From assembly GCA_963521065.1 (NCBI GenBank), contig CAUQTI010000014.1, positions 8,613 through 72,612 on the forward strand: DNA of 64,000 nucleotides, in the 5' to 3' direction. The notes beneath the pieces were generated by a model, which saw nothing but the letters and a program-made list of their open reading frames with translations, ran no database searches and was not told the origin of the DNA. Source of the stretch: IOR16 sp963521065. GTDB lineage: Bacteria; Bacillota; Clostridia; Peptostreptococcales; Anaerovoracaceae. The position numbers were made by a program, and so were the translations under genes. Numbering within the stretch: the first letter of the stretch is position 1; every line of letters starts with the position of its first letter. Shown here piece after piece: positions 56,264 through 63,828 of this stretch.

Positions 56264-56566
56264 CTATTTTCTTGTAAGCGGCATCAAAAAGGAAGTCCAG
56301 GTACTTTGTACATTTATCCGGTAAGTAATAGGGGTGCCGTTAGAACGTAGACTCCCTTCCTTCTGCCGTTTAATAAATGATACAAGAAAGCGATCGCAGG
56401 AAATGCCTCCTTGTCCCGAATTCCCGTTTTTATGTTCCCAATACCCTCCCTTATAAAAAAATACAATCTCTGTACGCTCCAAATTCGGAACAATAAAAGG
56501 CAAATTAAGCACATACTTCTGCACCGCTCTGTTCGAAAGCGTTATACTTTCGTGTACATATATCAC
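56264..56566 (-). CDS. doubtful small gene or gene remnant
   Basis: A minus-strand frame of 100 codons from a GTG at 56566 to the stop at 56264. The deduced protein has ordinary composition, with segments such as FFYKGGYWEHKNG and ISCDRFLVSFIKRQKEG, which argues for true coding origin. However, there is no ATG and no ribosome-binding site, and the frame abuts the promoter region of the V4R gene. It may be a decayed gene. No family was recognised. Confidence 0.3.
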   Translation of the reverse strand: MIYVHESITLSNRAVQKYVLNLPFIVPNLERTEIVFFYKGGYWEHKNGNSGQGGISCDRFLVSFIKRQKEGSLRSNGTPITYRINVQSTWTSFLMPLTRK

Positions 56567-56613
56567 TTTTAAAATAGTAATTCTGTTTTTAAGATTCAAG
56601 GAGGACAAAAATA

Positions 56614-57144
56614 ATGCAGCATACAACAGATAAACCATCTGCGTTTACGTGGGAGGGGCTTGGAGATATTGAAAAAGGAAGAGAAACAATTGGATCGGAT
56701 ATGCCAGTACTCCTTTACCGTTTATTTCAGTATTCGTTGAAAGATGTTTTAGTTTGTAAATACGATGATGCAGCGGCAGCTTTCTTATTCCGCTCAGCAG
56801 GACATTTAGCAGGTATGGAGTTTGCAAAAAATATGCTTAATCTCTCCGGTGACTTTGATTATTTTGTTGCGAACCTGACGAATACGCTCCGCGAATTAAA
56901 AGTTGGCTACCTTCGCATTGAAAAAGCCGATTTGAGCAAGCTTTCTTTTACTTTAACGGTTGAAGAGGATCTCGATTGCTCCGGACTCCCAATCAGCGGC
57001 CAAACGGTTTGTGATTATGACGAAGGATTTATCGCCGGAATCTTAGAAGCTTACAGCGGACATAAGTTCAATGTAAATGAAATTGACTGTTGGGCTACCG
57101 GCGGAAGAATTTGTCGATTTTACGCCGACTCGGAACAGTCGTAA
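56614..57144 (+). CDS. V4R-domain small-molecule sensor protein
   Basis: 176 residues with an AAGGAGG ribosome-binding site. The body (about 55-172) matches the V4R (4-vinyl reductase) fold, with AAAFLFRSAGHLAGMEFAKN at its start and a C-terminal cysteine pattern (DCWATGGRICRFYAD). V4R domains bind small hydrophobic or aromatic ligands and often sit in front of signalling modules. Here it stands as a separate protein 34 bp before the diguanylate cyclase, so it probably serves as that enzyme's sensor subunit. Confidence 0.78.
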   Translation: MQHTTDKPSAFTWEGLGDIEKGRETIGSDMPVLLYRLFQYSLKDVLVCKYDDAAAAFLFRSAGHLAGMEFAKNMLNLSGDFDYFVANLTNTLRELKVGYLRIEKADLSKLSFTLTVEEDLDCSGLPISGQTVCDYDEGFIAGILEAYSGHKFNVNEIDCWATGGRICRFYADSEQS

Positions 57145-57178
57145 TGCAAACTTTCTTTAAGGATGGAGGACCATATGT

Positions 57179-58453
57179 ATGAATTTAAAAAAGGAAGCAG
57201 TACTTAAAGAGATTCAAGATGTATTGGAAACACTCTTATCCGGAAATGATGCAAAAAAAATCGAGACAGAATCATTGACACCTGAATTGGAACCAATTGC
57301 CGTACAGCTCAATCAACTTTCAGAAAATTTGAGTGAAATGAAGCATTTTATAACTGACATCTCTCAAGGGAACTTAGACGGCCCTCTTCCCTGCCGCCAT
57401 AACTATATAGCCAGCCCGTTAAAACAACTCCACTCCCAATTATCTGCATTAATTTGTAACTGCCAGCAGCTTAAATCTGGCTACGTTGTCGGTAAATTGG
57501 ACGGCACCGGCAAGCTTTTTTCTCTATATAATGAGCTTGTCGATTCTATCGCAGAATTTTCTATTCAACGGTCCTGCAATGAAAAAGAAAAGCCTTCCGT
57601 CACATTTAATAGCTGGCGCTATCATCAGATTCTTCAAACGCTTGATTTGCTTCATGTATCTGTCTTAGAAGCAGATGACAACGGGCACATTGTTTTTATG
57701 AACCGCTCCGCAAAAGAAAGATTTGGTGATATAAACTATGTCTCTGCGTTTTCAGAAAGTGATGTACTCAAGTCGATCGCGAAGAATATTACAATCGGAA
57801 AATCTGAAAATTCGCCACTCCCCTCACAAGAGATTTACGAAAAAGAGAGTAGTACATGGTACCGTATCACTGCTGACCGATTTCTCCTGCCCACTGGTCA
57901 AGCCTTTTATTTTAATGCGATTGAAGATATCAGCGAATGGAAGATAAATGAACACCAGCTGCGCATCTGTGCAAGTATGGATGCAATGACCGGTACCTAT
58001 AACCGCAAATCCGGAATGGAAATATTGGAGAAGCTTCTATCTCAGCGTACATCTAAGAAGAAGCATTGTATTGCATTTATCGACATAGACGGTTTAAAGT
58101 CAATAAACGATTTTTATGGGCATAGCGAAGGGGATTACACGATAAAAAGCATTGCAAATGTTCTGCTTTCCTCTGTTCGGGATACCGATATCATCTGCCG
58201 ATACGGCGGTGATGAATTTCTTGTTATTTTTGAAAATTGTTCTGAAATAACCGCCGATAAAATTATTTCTCGCATGCACGAAAAATTAGGTGCTATCAAC
58301 CTTATAGACCAAAAACCTTACACCTTGTCGTTCAGTCACGGAGTAGTCCCTTTTTCAAATTGTACTGACTTCGTCCACGATGCAAATAATCTATTGCAAC
58401 TTGCCGACCAAAAAATGTATTGGTGCAAAAATCAAAAAAAAAATAATGCATGA
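57179..58453 (+). CDS. diguanylate cyclase with PAS and GGDEF domains
   Basis: 424 residues, no transmembrane segment. A helical N terminus (about 1-130) is followed by a PAS-like domain (about 150-255) and a GGDEF domain (about 262-420). The active site GGDEF is at 343-347, with the metal-binding Asp in FIDIDGLKSIN (about 302). An inhibitory I-site R334-x-x-D337 lies exactly five residues before GGDEF, so both activity and product inhibition are predicted. GGAGG precedes the ATG. Confidence 0.93.
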   Translation: MNLKKEAVLKEIQDVLETLLSGNDAKKIETESLTPELEPIAVQLNQLSENLSEMKHFITDISQGNLDGPLPCRHNYIASPLKQLHSQLSALICNCQQLKSGYVVGKLDGTGKLFSLYNELVDSIAEFSIQRSCNEKEKPSVTFNSWRYHQILQTLDLLHVSVLEADDNGHIVFMNRSAKERFGDINYVSAFSESDVLKSIAKNITIGKSENSPLPSQEIYEKESSTWYRITADRFLLPTGQAFYFNAIEDISEWKINEHQLRICASMDAMTGTYNRKSGMEILEKLLSQRTSKKKHCIAFIDIDGLKSINDFYGHSEGDYTIKSIANVLLSSVRDTDIICRYGGDEFLVIFENCSEITADKIISRMHEKLGAINLIDQKPYTLSFSHGVVPFSNCTDFVHDANNLLQLADQKMYWCKNQKKNNA

Positions 58454-58462
58454 TTTCTTATT

Positions 58463-58500
58463 TAGAAAGGGAGAACCTTGTTTTTAGCTCTCCCTTTCTA
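58463..58500. terminator. bidirectional terminator between the cyclase and the EAL gene
   Basis: TAGAAAGGGAGA (58463-58474) pairs with TCTCCCTTTCTA (58489-58500) around a 14-nt loop. ATTTTTTATTTA follows on the plus strand, and A/T-rich sequence on the other side can serve the minus strand. Confidence 0.82.
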
Positions 58501-58505
58501 ATTTT

Positions 58506-60611
58506 TTATTTACTTTCCATCAATCCGTTTTGATTTATATATTCAATAAAGCTTTCAAATTTTAGCGATTTACTAAAATAAAATCCTTGGTAGAATTCAC
58601 ATCCAAATCCTTGGAGCAGCTGAACCTGTTCCTTCGTTTCCACTCCTTCTGCGATTGTTTTGACATGCATTTGTGCACAGAGAGAAAGAATACTTTTTAC
58701 TATTTTCTGTCGATTCTCATCAATGACAATTGTTTTCACCAAGGCCGCATCGATTTTTACAATGCTCACAAAAAAATCGCACAGATATAACAGTGAACTA
58801 TGTCCCATTCCAAAGTCATCAATTGATAGACGGATACCTAATTCTTCTATTTTTTTCAATTTTTTTCGCGTCGACTCACTGGGATCAACTGCAGCGTTTT
58901 CCGTGAGTTCCAGCTCCATATAATCTGGAGGAACCCCCACCTTAGCAATGCAAGACTCCACCGTCTGTATCAAATCCTCATCCTGCTGTAGCTGTAAGGG
59001 GCTAAGGTTTACAGACAGCGATATCGGATACCCCATTTCATGCCAACGACGCAAATCGTAAAAAGCATGTTCCATAATCCATTTTCCCAAAGCATTTGTC
59101 ATGTTTGCTTCATCGCATATGGTAAGTATAATAAGGGGTGAAACATAGCCGTAAGCAGGGTGTTCCCATCGAAGAAGTGCTTCCGCTCCCATCACCTTAC
59201 CTACGCAGTTTACTTTTGGTTGATATTCTAAATGCACTGGCAGTGTGTTATTTTTCAATCCTCGCTTTAATTCTTCACTCAAGGCACGAGCGAGCGTTCC
59301 GACTTCATCATGCCGCTTTAAAATTTCTCTGCTTTGTTTCATTTGAATATATTGAATTTCTCTGCCCAATTTCTGAAAAATCTCAATATATACGCGCCGC
59401 TGATGCTTCTCTTGACGACGTACGAACGGTATATAAATCAGAGTTGCTAAAATCAAATTCACAGCTTGGAGTATGCTCCCTGAAAGACTTCCCGTGCTCA
59501 CATAACCCGATAAAAAGATTGGAGTTGTCCATTCCACCGGGTGTATTACTGGTGGCGCAAGACCGGTACGGACACTAATCCATGCGGTCAAGCTTAATAC
59601 CACAGGCGCGCAAATAAAAGGAATAAAATAATATGGGTTAAATATAATCGGAAGCCCGAATATTAACACCTCGTTAATATTAAAAATTGCAGGAAGAATT
59701 GATACTTTTGCCAAGCGGTTCTCACTGCTTTTCTTTCCCACTAAGAGAAGTGCAAGCAAGAGTCCCATCGTTGCACCTGCCCCGCCTAAATAAACGTAGA
59801 TATCAAAAAATTCCTTTGTAAAAATACTGACTGTTGAGGTCGTCGATAAAAGAGGGCTGGCGCTTGACATTGCATCCATAATAACATTTCCTCCATGGAT
59901 GCCCAAAAACCATAGAATATGCGTCGTTAAAATAATAATTAATGCCGAAATATAATTTTGTCCATTCATCCATGTTTCAGATATCTTGGATAGAAGAATC
60001 TCATTGCTCCACCCACTCATGCCAATCAGCATTTTCATCTCAGCAAAGATACAGATCGTTAAAAATGCAGGCAAAAAAGCCTTAAAGGATACGCGGACTG
60101 CCATATTCCCGCTATAATCAATAATCTCTGAGGATGTTATTTTTTCACTCCATTTATAAAAGAAGCAAAAACATTCACAGGAGATCAATGCTGTAACAAT
60201 GGCTTTAAACATACCAGACGATCCAACTTCTTCAACGCTGATAAGCATTGTTGAGCTGGCATTAAATGCAATAAAAGAGGCAAATGCAGTTATTACAATC
60301 ACAATTGCACTAATCTCTCCCGATTTTATAAGCTCTTTTTCCTCCGCAAATGCATAGCTTACCGCAATCAAAGAGGTAATTGCCATTATTTGAAGTGTCG
60401 CTTTATGTATTAAATCTGCAAATGCCTTCCAACTCCCTCCAAATTCGTGCAGTAAAAAATTTTGATAGAACGGTATTGGTAAGTTGAGAAGCGCGATGAC
60501 AACGGACCCCATTAAAATAAAAGGCATCATATATAATAACCCTCTGCTAAGGCTCCGAATCGTGCTTTGACTCGCCAGCTTAGATACAAATTCATCAATT
60601 TGTTCTATCAT
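58506..60611 (-). CDS. PTS EIIC (cellobiose type) - EAL phosphodiesterase fusion
   Basis: 701 residues. Residues 1-395 form a ten-helix EIIC permease domain of the lactose/cellobiose class, with FLGIHGGNV (236-243) and NINEVLIFGLPI (311-322). A short amphipathic linker (about 400-450) connects to an EAL domain (about 455-695). All catalytic groups are present: E477 in EALLRW, N535, E568, D598-D599, K619 and E655 with E658. It should hydrolyse c-di-GMP. No EIIA or EIIB is encoded nearby, so the permease part probably senses or takes up a sugar rather than phosphorylating it. Confidence 0.9.
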   Translation of the reverse strand: MIEQIDEFVSKLASQSTIRSLSRGLLYMMPFILMGSVVIALLNLPIPFYQNFLLHEFGGSWKAFADLIHKATLQIMAITSLIAVSYAFAEEKELIKSGEISAIVIVITAFASFIAFNASSTMLISVEEVGSSGMFKAIVTALISCECFCFFYKWSEKITSSEIIDYSGNMAVRVSFKAFLPAFLTICIFAEMKMLIGMSGWSNEILLSKISETWMNGQNYISALIIILTTHILWFLGIHGGNVIMDAMSSASPLLSTTSTVSIFTKEFFDIYVYLGGAGATMGLLLALLLVGKKSSENRLAKVSILPAIFNINEVLIFGLPIIFNPYYFIPFICAPVVLSLTAWISVRTGLAPPVIHPVEWTTPIFLSGYVSTGSLSGSILQAVNLILATLIYIPFVRRQEKHQRRVYIEIFQKLGREIQYIQMKQSREILKRHDEVGTLARALSEELKRGLKNNTLPVHLEYQPKVNCVGKVMGAEALLRWEHPAYGYVSPLIILTICDEANMTNALGKWIMEHAFYDLRRWHEMGYPISLSVNLSPLQLQQDEDLIQTVESCIAKVGVPPDYMELELTENAAVDPSESTRKKLKKIEELGIRLSIDDFGMGHSSLLYLCDFFVSIVKIDAALVKTIVIDENRQKIVKSILSLCAQMHVKTIAEGVETKEQVQLLQGFGCEFYQGFYFSKSLKFESFIEYINQNGLMESK

Positions 60612-60671
60612 ATTCTACTAATTCTCCTCTCAAATGCTTGTCCATCAGAAGCTACATAAATAGTATTTCTT

Positions 60672-60968
60672 TTAAATCCTTTTCACCCCTTCTTTATCAT
60701 GATGTGGGCTTTGCGCAACGATATTAATACCATACATAATTGCCATGATAATATTTGCCTGTTCCTGAATGCTTAGCAATTCAAACTCCGTTACAATCTC
60801 CCCGATGCGGCTTACCGTATATTTAGGAGGCAGCTCGTTTAAAGCCAATGCACGCACATCGGCGGTGCATCTCTCACAGGTACATATTTTCGATGCAAAA
60901 ATTAACTCTTTCAGCTTATAATCAACCATTTTTTCCGTCATATTATATGATTCGAATTTGTTTCCCAC
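60672..60968 (-). CDS. ComFB-family protein, possible c-di-nucleotide receptor
   Basis: 98 residues starting at GTG (60968) with AAAGG upstream. The CTCERC motif (Cys29, Cys31, Cys34), MVDYKLKELI and LALNELPPKY are the ComFB signature; the cysteines probably bind zinc. ComFB is a late-competence gene in Bacillus, and recent work describes the family as cyclic dinucleotide receptors. It lies 60 bp before the EIIC-EAL gene in one operon, which supports a c-di-GMP-related role. Confidence 0.82.
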   Translation of the reverse strand: MGNKFESYNMTEKMVDYKLKELIFASKICTCERCTADVRALALNELPPKYTVSRIGEIVTEFELLSIQEQANIIMAIMYGINIVAQSPHHDKEGVKRI

Positions 60969-61012
60969 GTTTTCTCAAATCCTTTCTATGCCTTCTTTAT
61001 TCTACAAATTTC

Positions 61013-61046
61013 TACAATATTTTATATATGACTATACAATATTTTA
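61013..61046. repeat. 12-bp direct repeat upstream of the ComFB gene
   Basis: TACAATATTTTA occurs twice exactly, at 61013-61024 and 61035-61046, with a 22-bp period (two helical turns). It lies 45-80 bp before the ComFB start and may be an operator. Confidence 0.45.
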
Positions 61047-61107
61047 CTTCATTAATGGCATGATTTGTATTTAATTCGGATAATTTTGTTCCCAATTTAT
61101 GTTAAAA

Positions 61108-61138
61108 TTAAAAAAGCCGTTACTTTATAGGTAACGAC
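61108..61138 (-). terminator. terminator
   Basis: On the minus strand GTCGTTAC (61131-61138) pairs with GTAACGGC (61116-61123) with one G-T pair and a 7-nt loop, followed by TTTTTTAATTTT. It ends transcription from the CadC/61-residue gene region before the ComFB operon. Confidence 0.8.
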
Positions 61139-61268
61139 TCTTAAAAAATGATTCATTTACTGTTTCATTTCTCTTTTTATATTTAAAATTATGACTACAC
61201 AAATAATATGCTCTATTTACCAAGAGATTGTTGTACAACTATTCAACTATTTGGTGAAAAAAATATAA
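61139..61268. other. non-coding gap with a copy of the CadC half-operator
   Basis: No gene seen. The 10-mer ATTCAACTAT at 61241-61250 repeats the one in the CadC operator (61951-61960) and is preceded by TTGTA in both, with a perfect palindrome GTTGTACAAC across 61230-61239. It lies about 100 bp before the terminator at 61108. Confidence 0.4.
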
Positions 61269-61454
61269 TTAAAGTCCTAAGACCCCGATTTTAATGGCCA
61301 GCCCAATTGTAAGAAACAGACCAATCATCGTAACAATGCTATAAATTTTAACGGAATCACGATCATCTTTTTCTTTCTTCCAATAGAAAATCCCTGCTCC
61401 AGCTACAGATATACCAATCAAAATCCCTATTATTGTAAAAATATCAGATTGCAA
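61269..61454 (-). CDS. small two-helix membrane protein
   Basis: 61 residues from a TTG at 61454 with AAAGGAGG 8 nt upstream, a strong signal for a true small gene. Two transmembrane helices (about 5-24 and 39-58) flank a short charged loop (KKEKDDRD). It lies downstream of the CadC-type regulator with a hairpin in between. Possibly regulated by it; function unknown. Confidence 0.6.
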   Translation of the reverse strand: MQSDIFTIIGILIGISVAGAGIFYWKKEKDDRDSVKIYSIVTMIGLFLTIGLAIKIGVLGL

Positions 61455-61490
61455 TTTAAACGCCTCCTTTCTATTAATAAATGCTCATGC

Positions 61491-61523
61491 TGCGCTTAAA
61501 AAGTGAATCACTTCCTAAGCGCA
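61491..61523 (-). terminator. hairpin between cadC-like gene and the small membrane gene
   Basis: TGCGCTTA (61491-61498) and TAAGCGCA (61516-61523) pair, with further pairing of AAGTGA/TCACTT inside. No T tract follows; it may stabilise or attenuate the transcript. Confidence 0.4.
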
Positions 61524-61548
61524 GAGAAAAATTTTCGGTAAAATAAAA

Positions 61549-61914
61549 TTACTCACAAACATGCATCAGCCCTTGGTTAAAAATACTCTTAACGTGCTCA
61601 TCTGCGAGAGAATAATAAACCACGCGTCCATCTTTTCTATATTTCACTAATTTAGATTGCTTCAATATTCTTAATTGGTGTGAAATAGAAGATTTAGTAC
61701 TACCTAACAAAACAGCAATATCACAGACACACATCTCCGTTCGAAATAACGCACAAAGAATTTTCACTCGGGTAGAATCACTAAATACCTTAAAGAGATC
61801 TGCTAAATCAAGAAGGATATCCTCATCTGGCATATGCTCTCGGGCATCATTTACAACATCTTCGTGTATTGTATTACAATCACATCTGTCAATCTCTGGT
61901 TCATATCCAGCCAT
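61549..61914 (-). CDS. CadC/SmtB-type metal-sensing repressor
   Basis: 121 residues, ArsR family. Two metal sites known from staphylococcal CadC are both complete: alpha-3N cysteines (Cys11, Cys13, Cys62, Cys64 in MCVCD) for Cd/Pb, and alpha-5 residues Asp105, His107, His118 and Glu121 with the correct spacing, for Zn. The winged-helix motif is STKSSISHQLRILKQ. GAGGTG precedes the ATG. The usual partner CadA is absent from the neighbourhood. Confidence 0.93.
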   Translation of the reverse strand: MAGYEPEIDRCDCNTIHEDVVNDAREHMPDEDILLDLADLFKVFSDSTRVKILCALFRTEMCVCDIAVLLGSTKSSISHQLRILKQSKLVKYRKDGRVVYYSLADEHVKSIFNQGLMHVCE

Positions 61915-61931
61915 AAAATCACCTCAATTAA

Positions 61932-61960
61932 GTTGAATAGTTGTATTATCATTCAACTAT
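61932..61960 (-). promoter_or_regulatory. operator of the CadC-type repressor
   Basis: Overlapping dyads GTTGAAT-N12-ATTCAAC (61932-61957) and ATAGTTG-N10-CAACTAT (61937-61960) lie 17-45 bp before the start codon. This is the place and shape of a CadC/SmtB operator, so the gene is probably self-repressed. Confidence 0.7.
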
Positions 61961-62107
61961 TATATTCTTCCTTTTATTCTTTGTCAATATTAGAATTGAA
62001 TACACAGAGATAGGTGGGTTATTATATCTCAATATTAAAATTAACAAGAAAGTCAATAAATCAAATAACTTATTTCGCCGTTGATAGATAAAGGTTATCA
62101 AAAAGTT

Positions 62108-63103
62108 TCACATCTGCTCAAACATAGTTTGCGTATAAGCTTTAATATCATTTACATTAATCATATTATACTTTTCTTTAACAGCACTAAAATAAGCTCC
62201 AATCAGTTCTTTCTCAATTATTCGATCTGATGATGTAGTCGGTGAAAGTTCTGCTCTAGCGGACAACCACGGAGTTTCTGAATGCGTAAAGCCTTCAAGC
62301 ACTTTCCCACTGTAGCAACAAATATTCTTTATCACGCTATCCAAAATTATTTTTTCAGACGAAGAGAATACCGAATTATCAAATTCTTCACTTCCTTCAA
62401 TAGGGTCAAATCTATAATCACGATACCTAAAGTATATATCTCGATAGACAGGGCCATGCACCCAAGCTTCACATTCCTCAGAAAAGAGAAATGCTTTGTG
62501 GAAAGCATAATAAAATCCCTGAATATAATACAAAGCCTTCTGCAATGCTAACGGCGTGATGTCTTCACATTGACTCAGCAAATATTCAATTGTTAAATCT
62601 ATCTTTGTTTTTGTGCTCTGAGTTCTTCCGAGGAGTTCATTTACTGCTCTTTTACTCTTCTCATAAGATGTCGTAGTTTTCAGATTTTCTTTATTGGTTT
62701 CTAAAATTTCTGCATAATAGGCAGGATCATCATAAAGCTTTCGTAGAATTTCAGAATACTGCTTTGTTGGCATATCTCCATTGAAATATCTGGAAAATGT
62801 CTGTTCTCCCCACCCAAGTAAAAGGGAAAGGGGACGTTTTCCAATTTCATATTTTTCTGGAATTGCTAAAATCACTTCAAGCGATACGATATCATTCTTT
62901 TCTCGATATGCATCATATAATACTTTCAAATTAAAATCATTTACCTCTGTAACATAAATTTTAGAGCCGCATTCTACACAATGTGCTTCTTTTCCAATAT
63001 AAAAATATTTTTCGCCTTTAATAGTACCTTCCATTTTTCTTTCATTAATCGCAAAAGTAACATCATTTCTACATTCTTCGCAAAATACTTTTCTTTCATT
63101 CAT
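62108..63103 (-). CDS. antitoxin: MqsA-like zinc finger + HTH fused to Panacea/DUF4065
   Basis: 331 residues from the ATG at 63103 with GGAGG upstream (an ATG at 63121 lacks it). Cys8, Cys11, Cys42 and Cys45 form a YgiT/MqsA-type zinc finger; an HTH follows (about 88-125, with WGEQTFSRYFNG). A C-terminal Panacea (DUF4065/SocA) domain covers about 170-300, marked by LALQKALYYIQGF and EAWVHGPVYRDIY. Panacea domains neutralise varied toxins. It lies 26 bp after the toxin gene and probably represses it. Confidence 0.88.
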   Translation of the reverse strand: MNERKVFCEECRNDVTFAINERKMEGTIKGEKYFYIGKEAHCVECGSKIYVTEVNDFNLKVLYDAYREKNDIVSLEVILAIPEKYEIGKRPLSLLLGWGEQTFSRYFNGDMPTKQYSEILRKLYDDPAYYAEILETNKENLKTTTSYEKSKRAVNELLGRTQSTKTKIDLTIEYLLSQCEDITPLALQKALYYIQGFYYAFHKAFLFSEECEAWVHGPVYRDIYFRYRDYRFDPIEGSEEFDNSVFSSSEKIILDSVIKNICCYSGKVLEGFTHSETPWLSARAELSPTTSSDRIIEKELIGAYFSAVKEKYNMINVNDIKAYTQTMFEQM

Positions 63104-63129
63104 AACAATACCTCCTTTCAATTTCGGAC

Positions 63130-63540
63130 TTATCTAAATAGGTAATCAATCGGCTTATTTAGTTTATGGAAAGATATTACAACTGTACGACTTCCGTTAG
63201 ACATATCTATCACGTTAAATTTGGTGTAAATATCTACCCTTTCTTCTTCTCCATATGCATTAAACAATTGAATCTGCGAAACAAAAACATAAAGAACTTC
63301 ATATTCAAAATCAATTTTAGTATTTTGTAAGGTATGGCAAAAATCTTCTATTCTTATCTGTAATAATATTGATTTTTGTTTGTCGCTTCGGATGTTATAT
63401 TCGTTGATAAAGTCTACATTTTCCTGTCTGTTTTCGTTTAATGCAATCGTATATTTGTTATTTACTATACAATCTTTTATTTTATCGAGAATAGTGTCGA
63501 TCTGCTCTCTTGTGTAGTTTTGATTATAGTGCGGATTTAT
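63130..63540 (-). CDS. MqsR-like toxin with ATA start codon
   Basis: A 136-codon frame. Its only codon correctly spaced after the ribosome-binding site (GAGGTGAT, 3 nt) is ATA at 63538-63540; no ATG, GTG or TTG lies between the preceding in-frame stop and the conserved region. The protein pattern fits MqsR/RelE-fold RNases: TILDKIKDCIVNNKY, RIEDFCHTLQN near residue 70 and IYTKFNVID, SFHKLNKPI near the end. Paired with the Panacea antitoxin. It may be translated weakly from ATA, or inactivated by a start-codon change. Confidence 0.65.
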   Translation of the reverse strand: MNPHYNQNYTREQIDTILDKIKDCIVNNKYTIALNENRQENVDFINEYNIRSDKQKSILLQIRIEDFCHTLQNTKIDFEYEVLYVFVSQIQLFNAYGEEERVDIYTKFNVIDMSNGSRTVVISFHKLNKPIDYLFR

Positions 63541-63562
63541 TGTATCACCTCTTTGTAATACA

Positions 63563-63591
63563 ATAGTACTTTATTATATGTAATTCGTCAA
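63563..63591 (-). promoter_or_regulatory. promoter of the toxin-antitoxin operon
   Basis: On the minus strand TTGACG (63586-63591) and TACTAT (63563-63568) are 17 bp apart. It is about 25 bp upstream of the toxin start. Confidence 0.65.
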
Positions 63592-63790
63592 TATTAATGC
63601 ATCAATTAGTTCTTTTTTTATTTGTAATTTTTCAAGATGGATACAAAATGTACCCTATCAATTACCTAGAGCTGTGAAAAGTATAGATCTATTCTTTTGA
63701 ATTAACTTCACGGTATTAAAAAATTGCACTGAGAGAAATTAAGAATATCAAGCAGCATACTTACTCTATCTTAGTAATAAGGCTTTCTTA
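63592..63790. other. intergenic, no gene seen
   Basis: AT-rich sequence between the toxin promoter and the terminators of the rRNA operon. No supported gene. Confidence 0.5.
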
Positions 63791-63793
63791 CAT

Positions 63794-63824
63794 AAAAAAA
63801 AGAAGCTATCCAAAGATAACTTCT
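63794..63824 (-). terminator. second terminator of the rRNA operon
   Basis: On the minus strand AGAAGTTATC (63815-63824) pairs with GATAGCTTCT (63801-63810) around TTTG, followed by a run of T. Confidence 0.85.
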
Positions 63825-63828
63825 CTTT

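Noticed and set aside
62282..62551. An 89-codon plus-strand frame inside the Panacea antitoxin gene
   Set aside because: It is antisense to a well-supported gene and has no ribosome-binding site.
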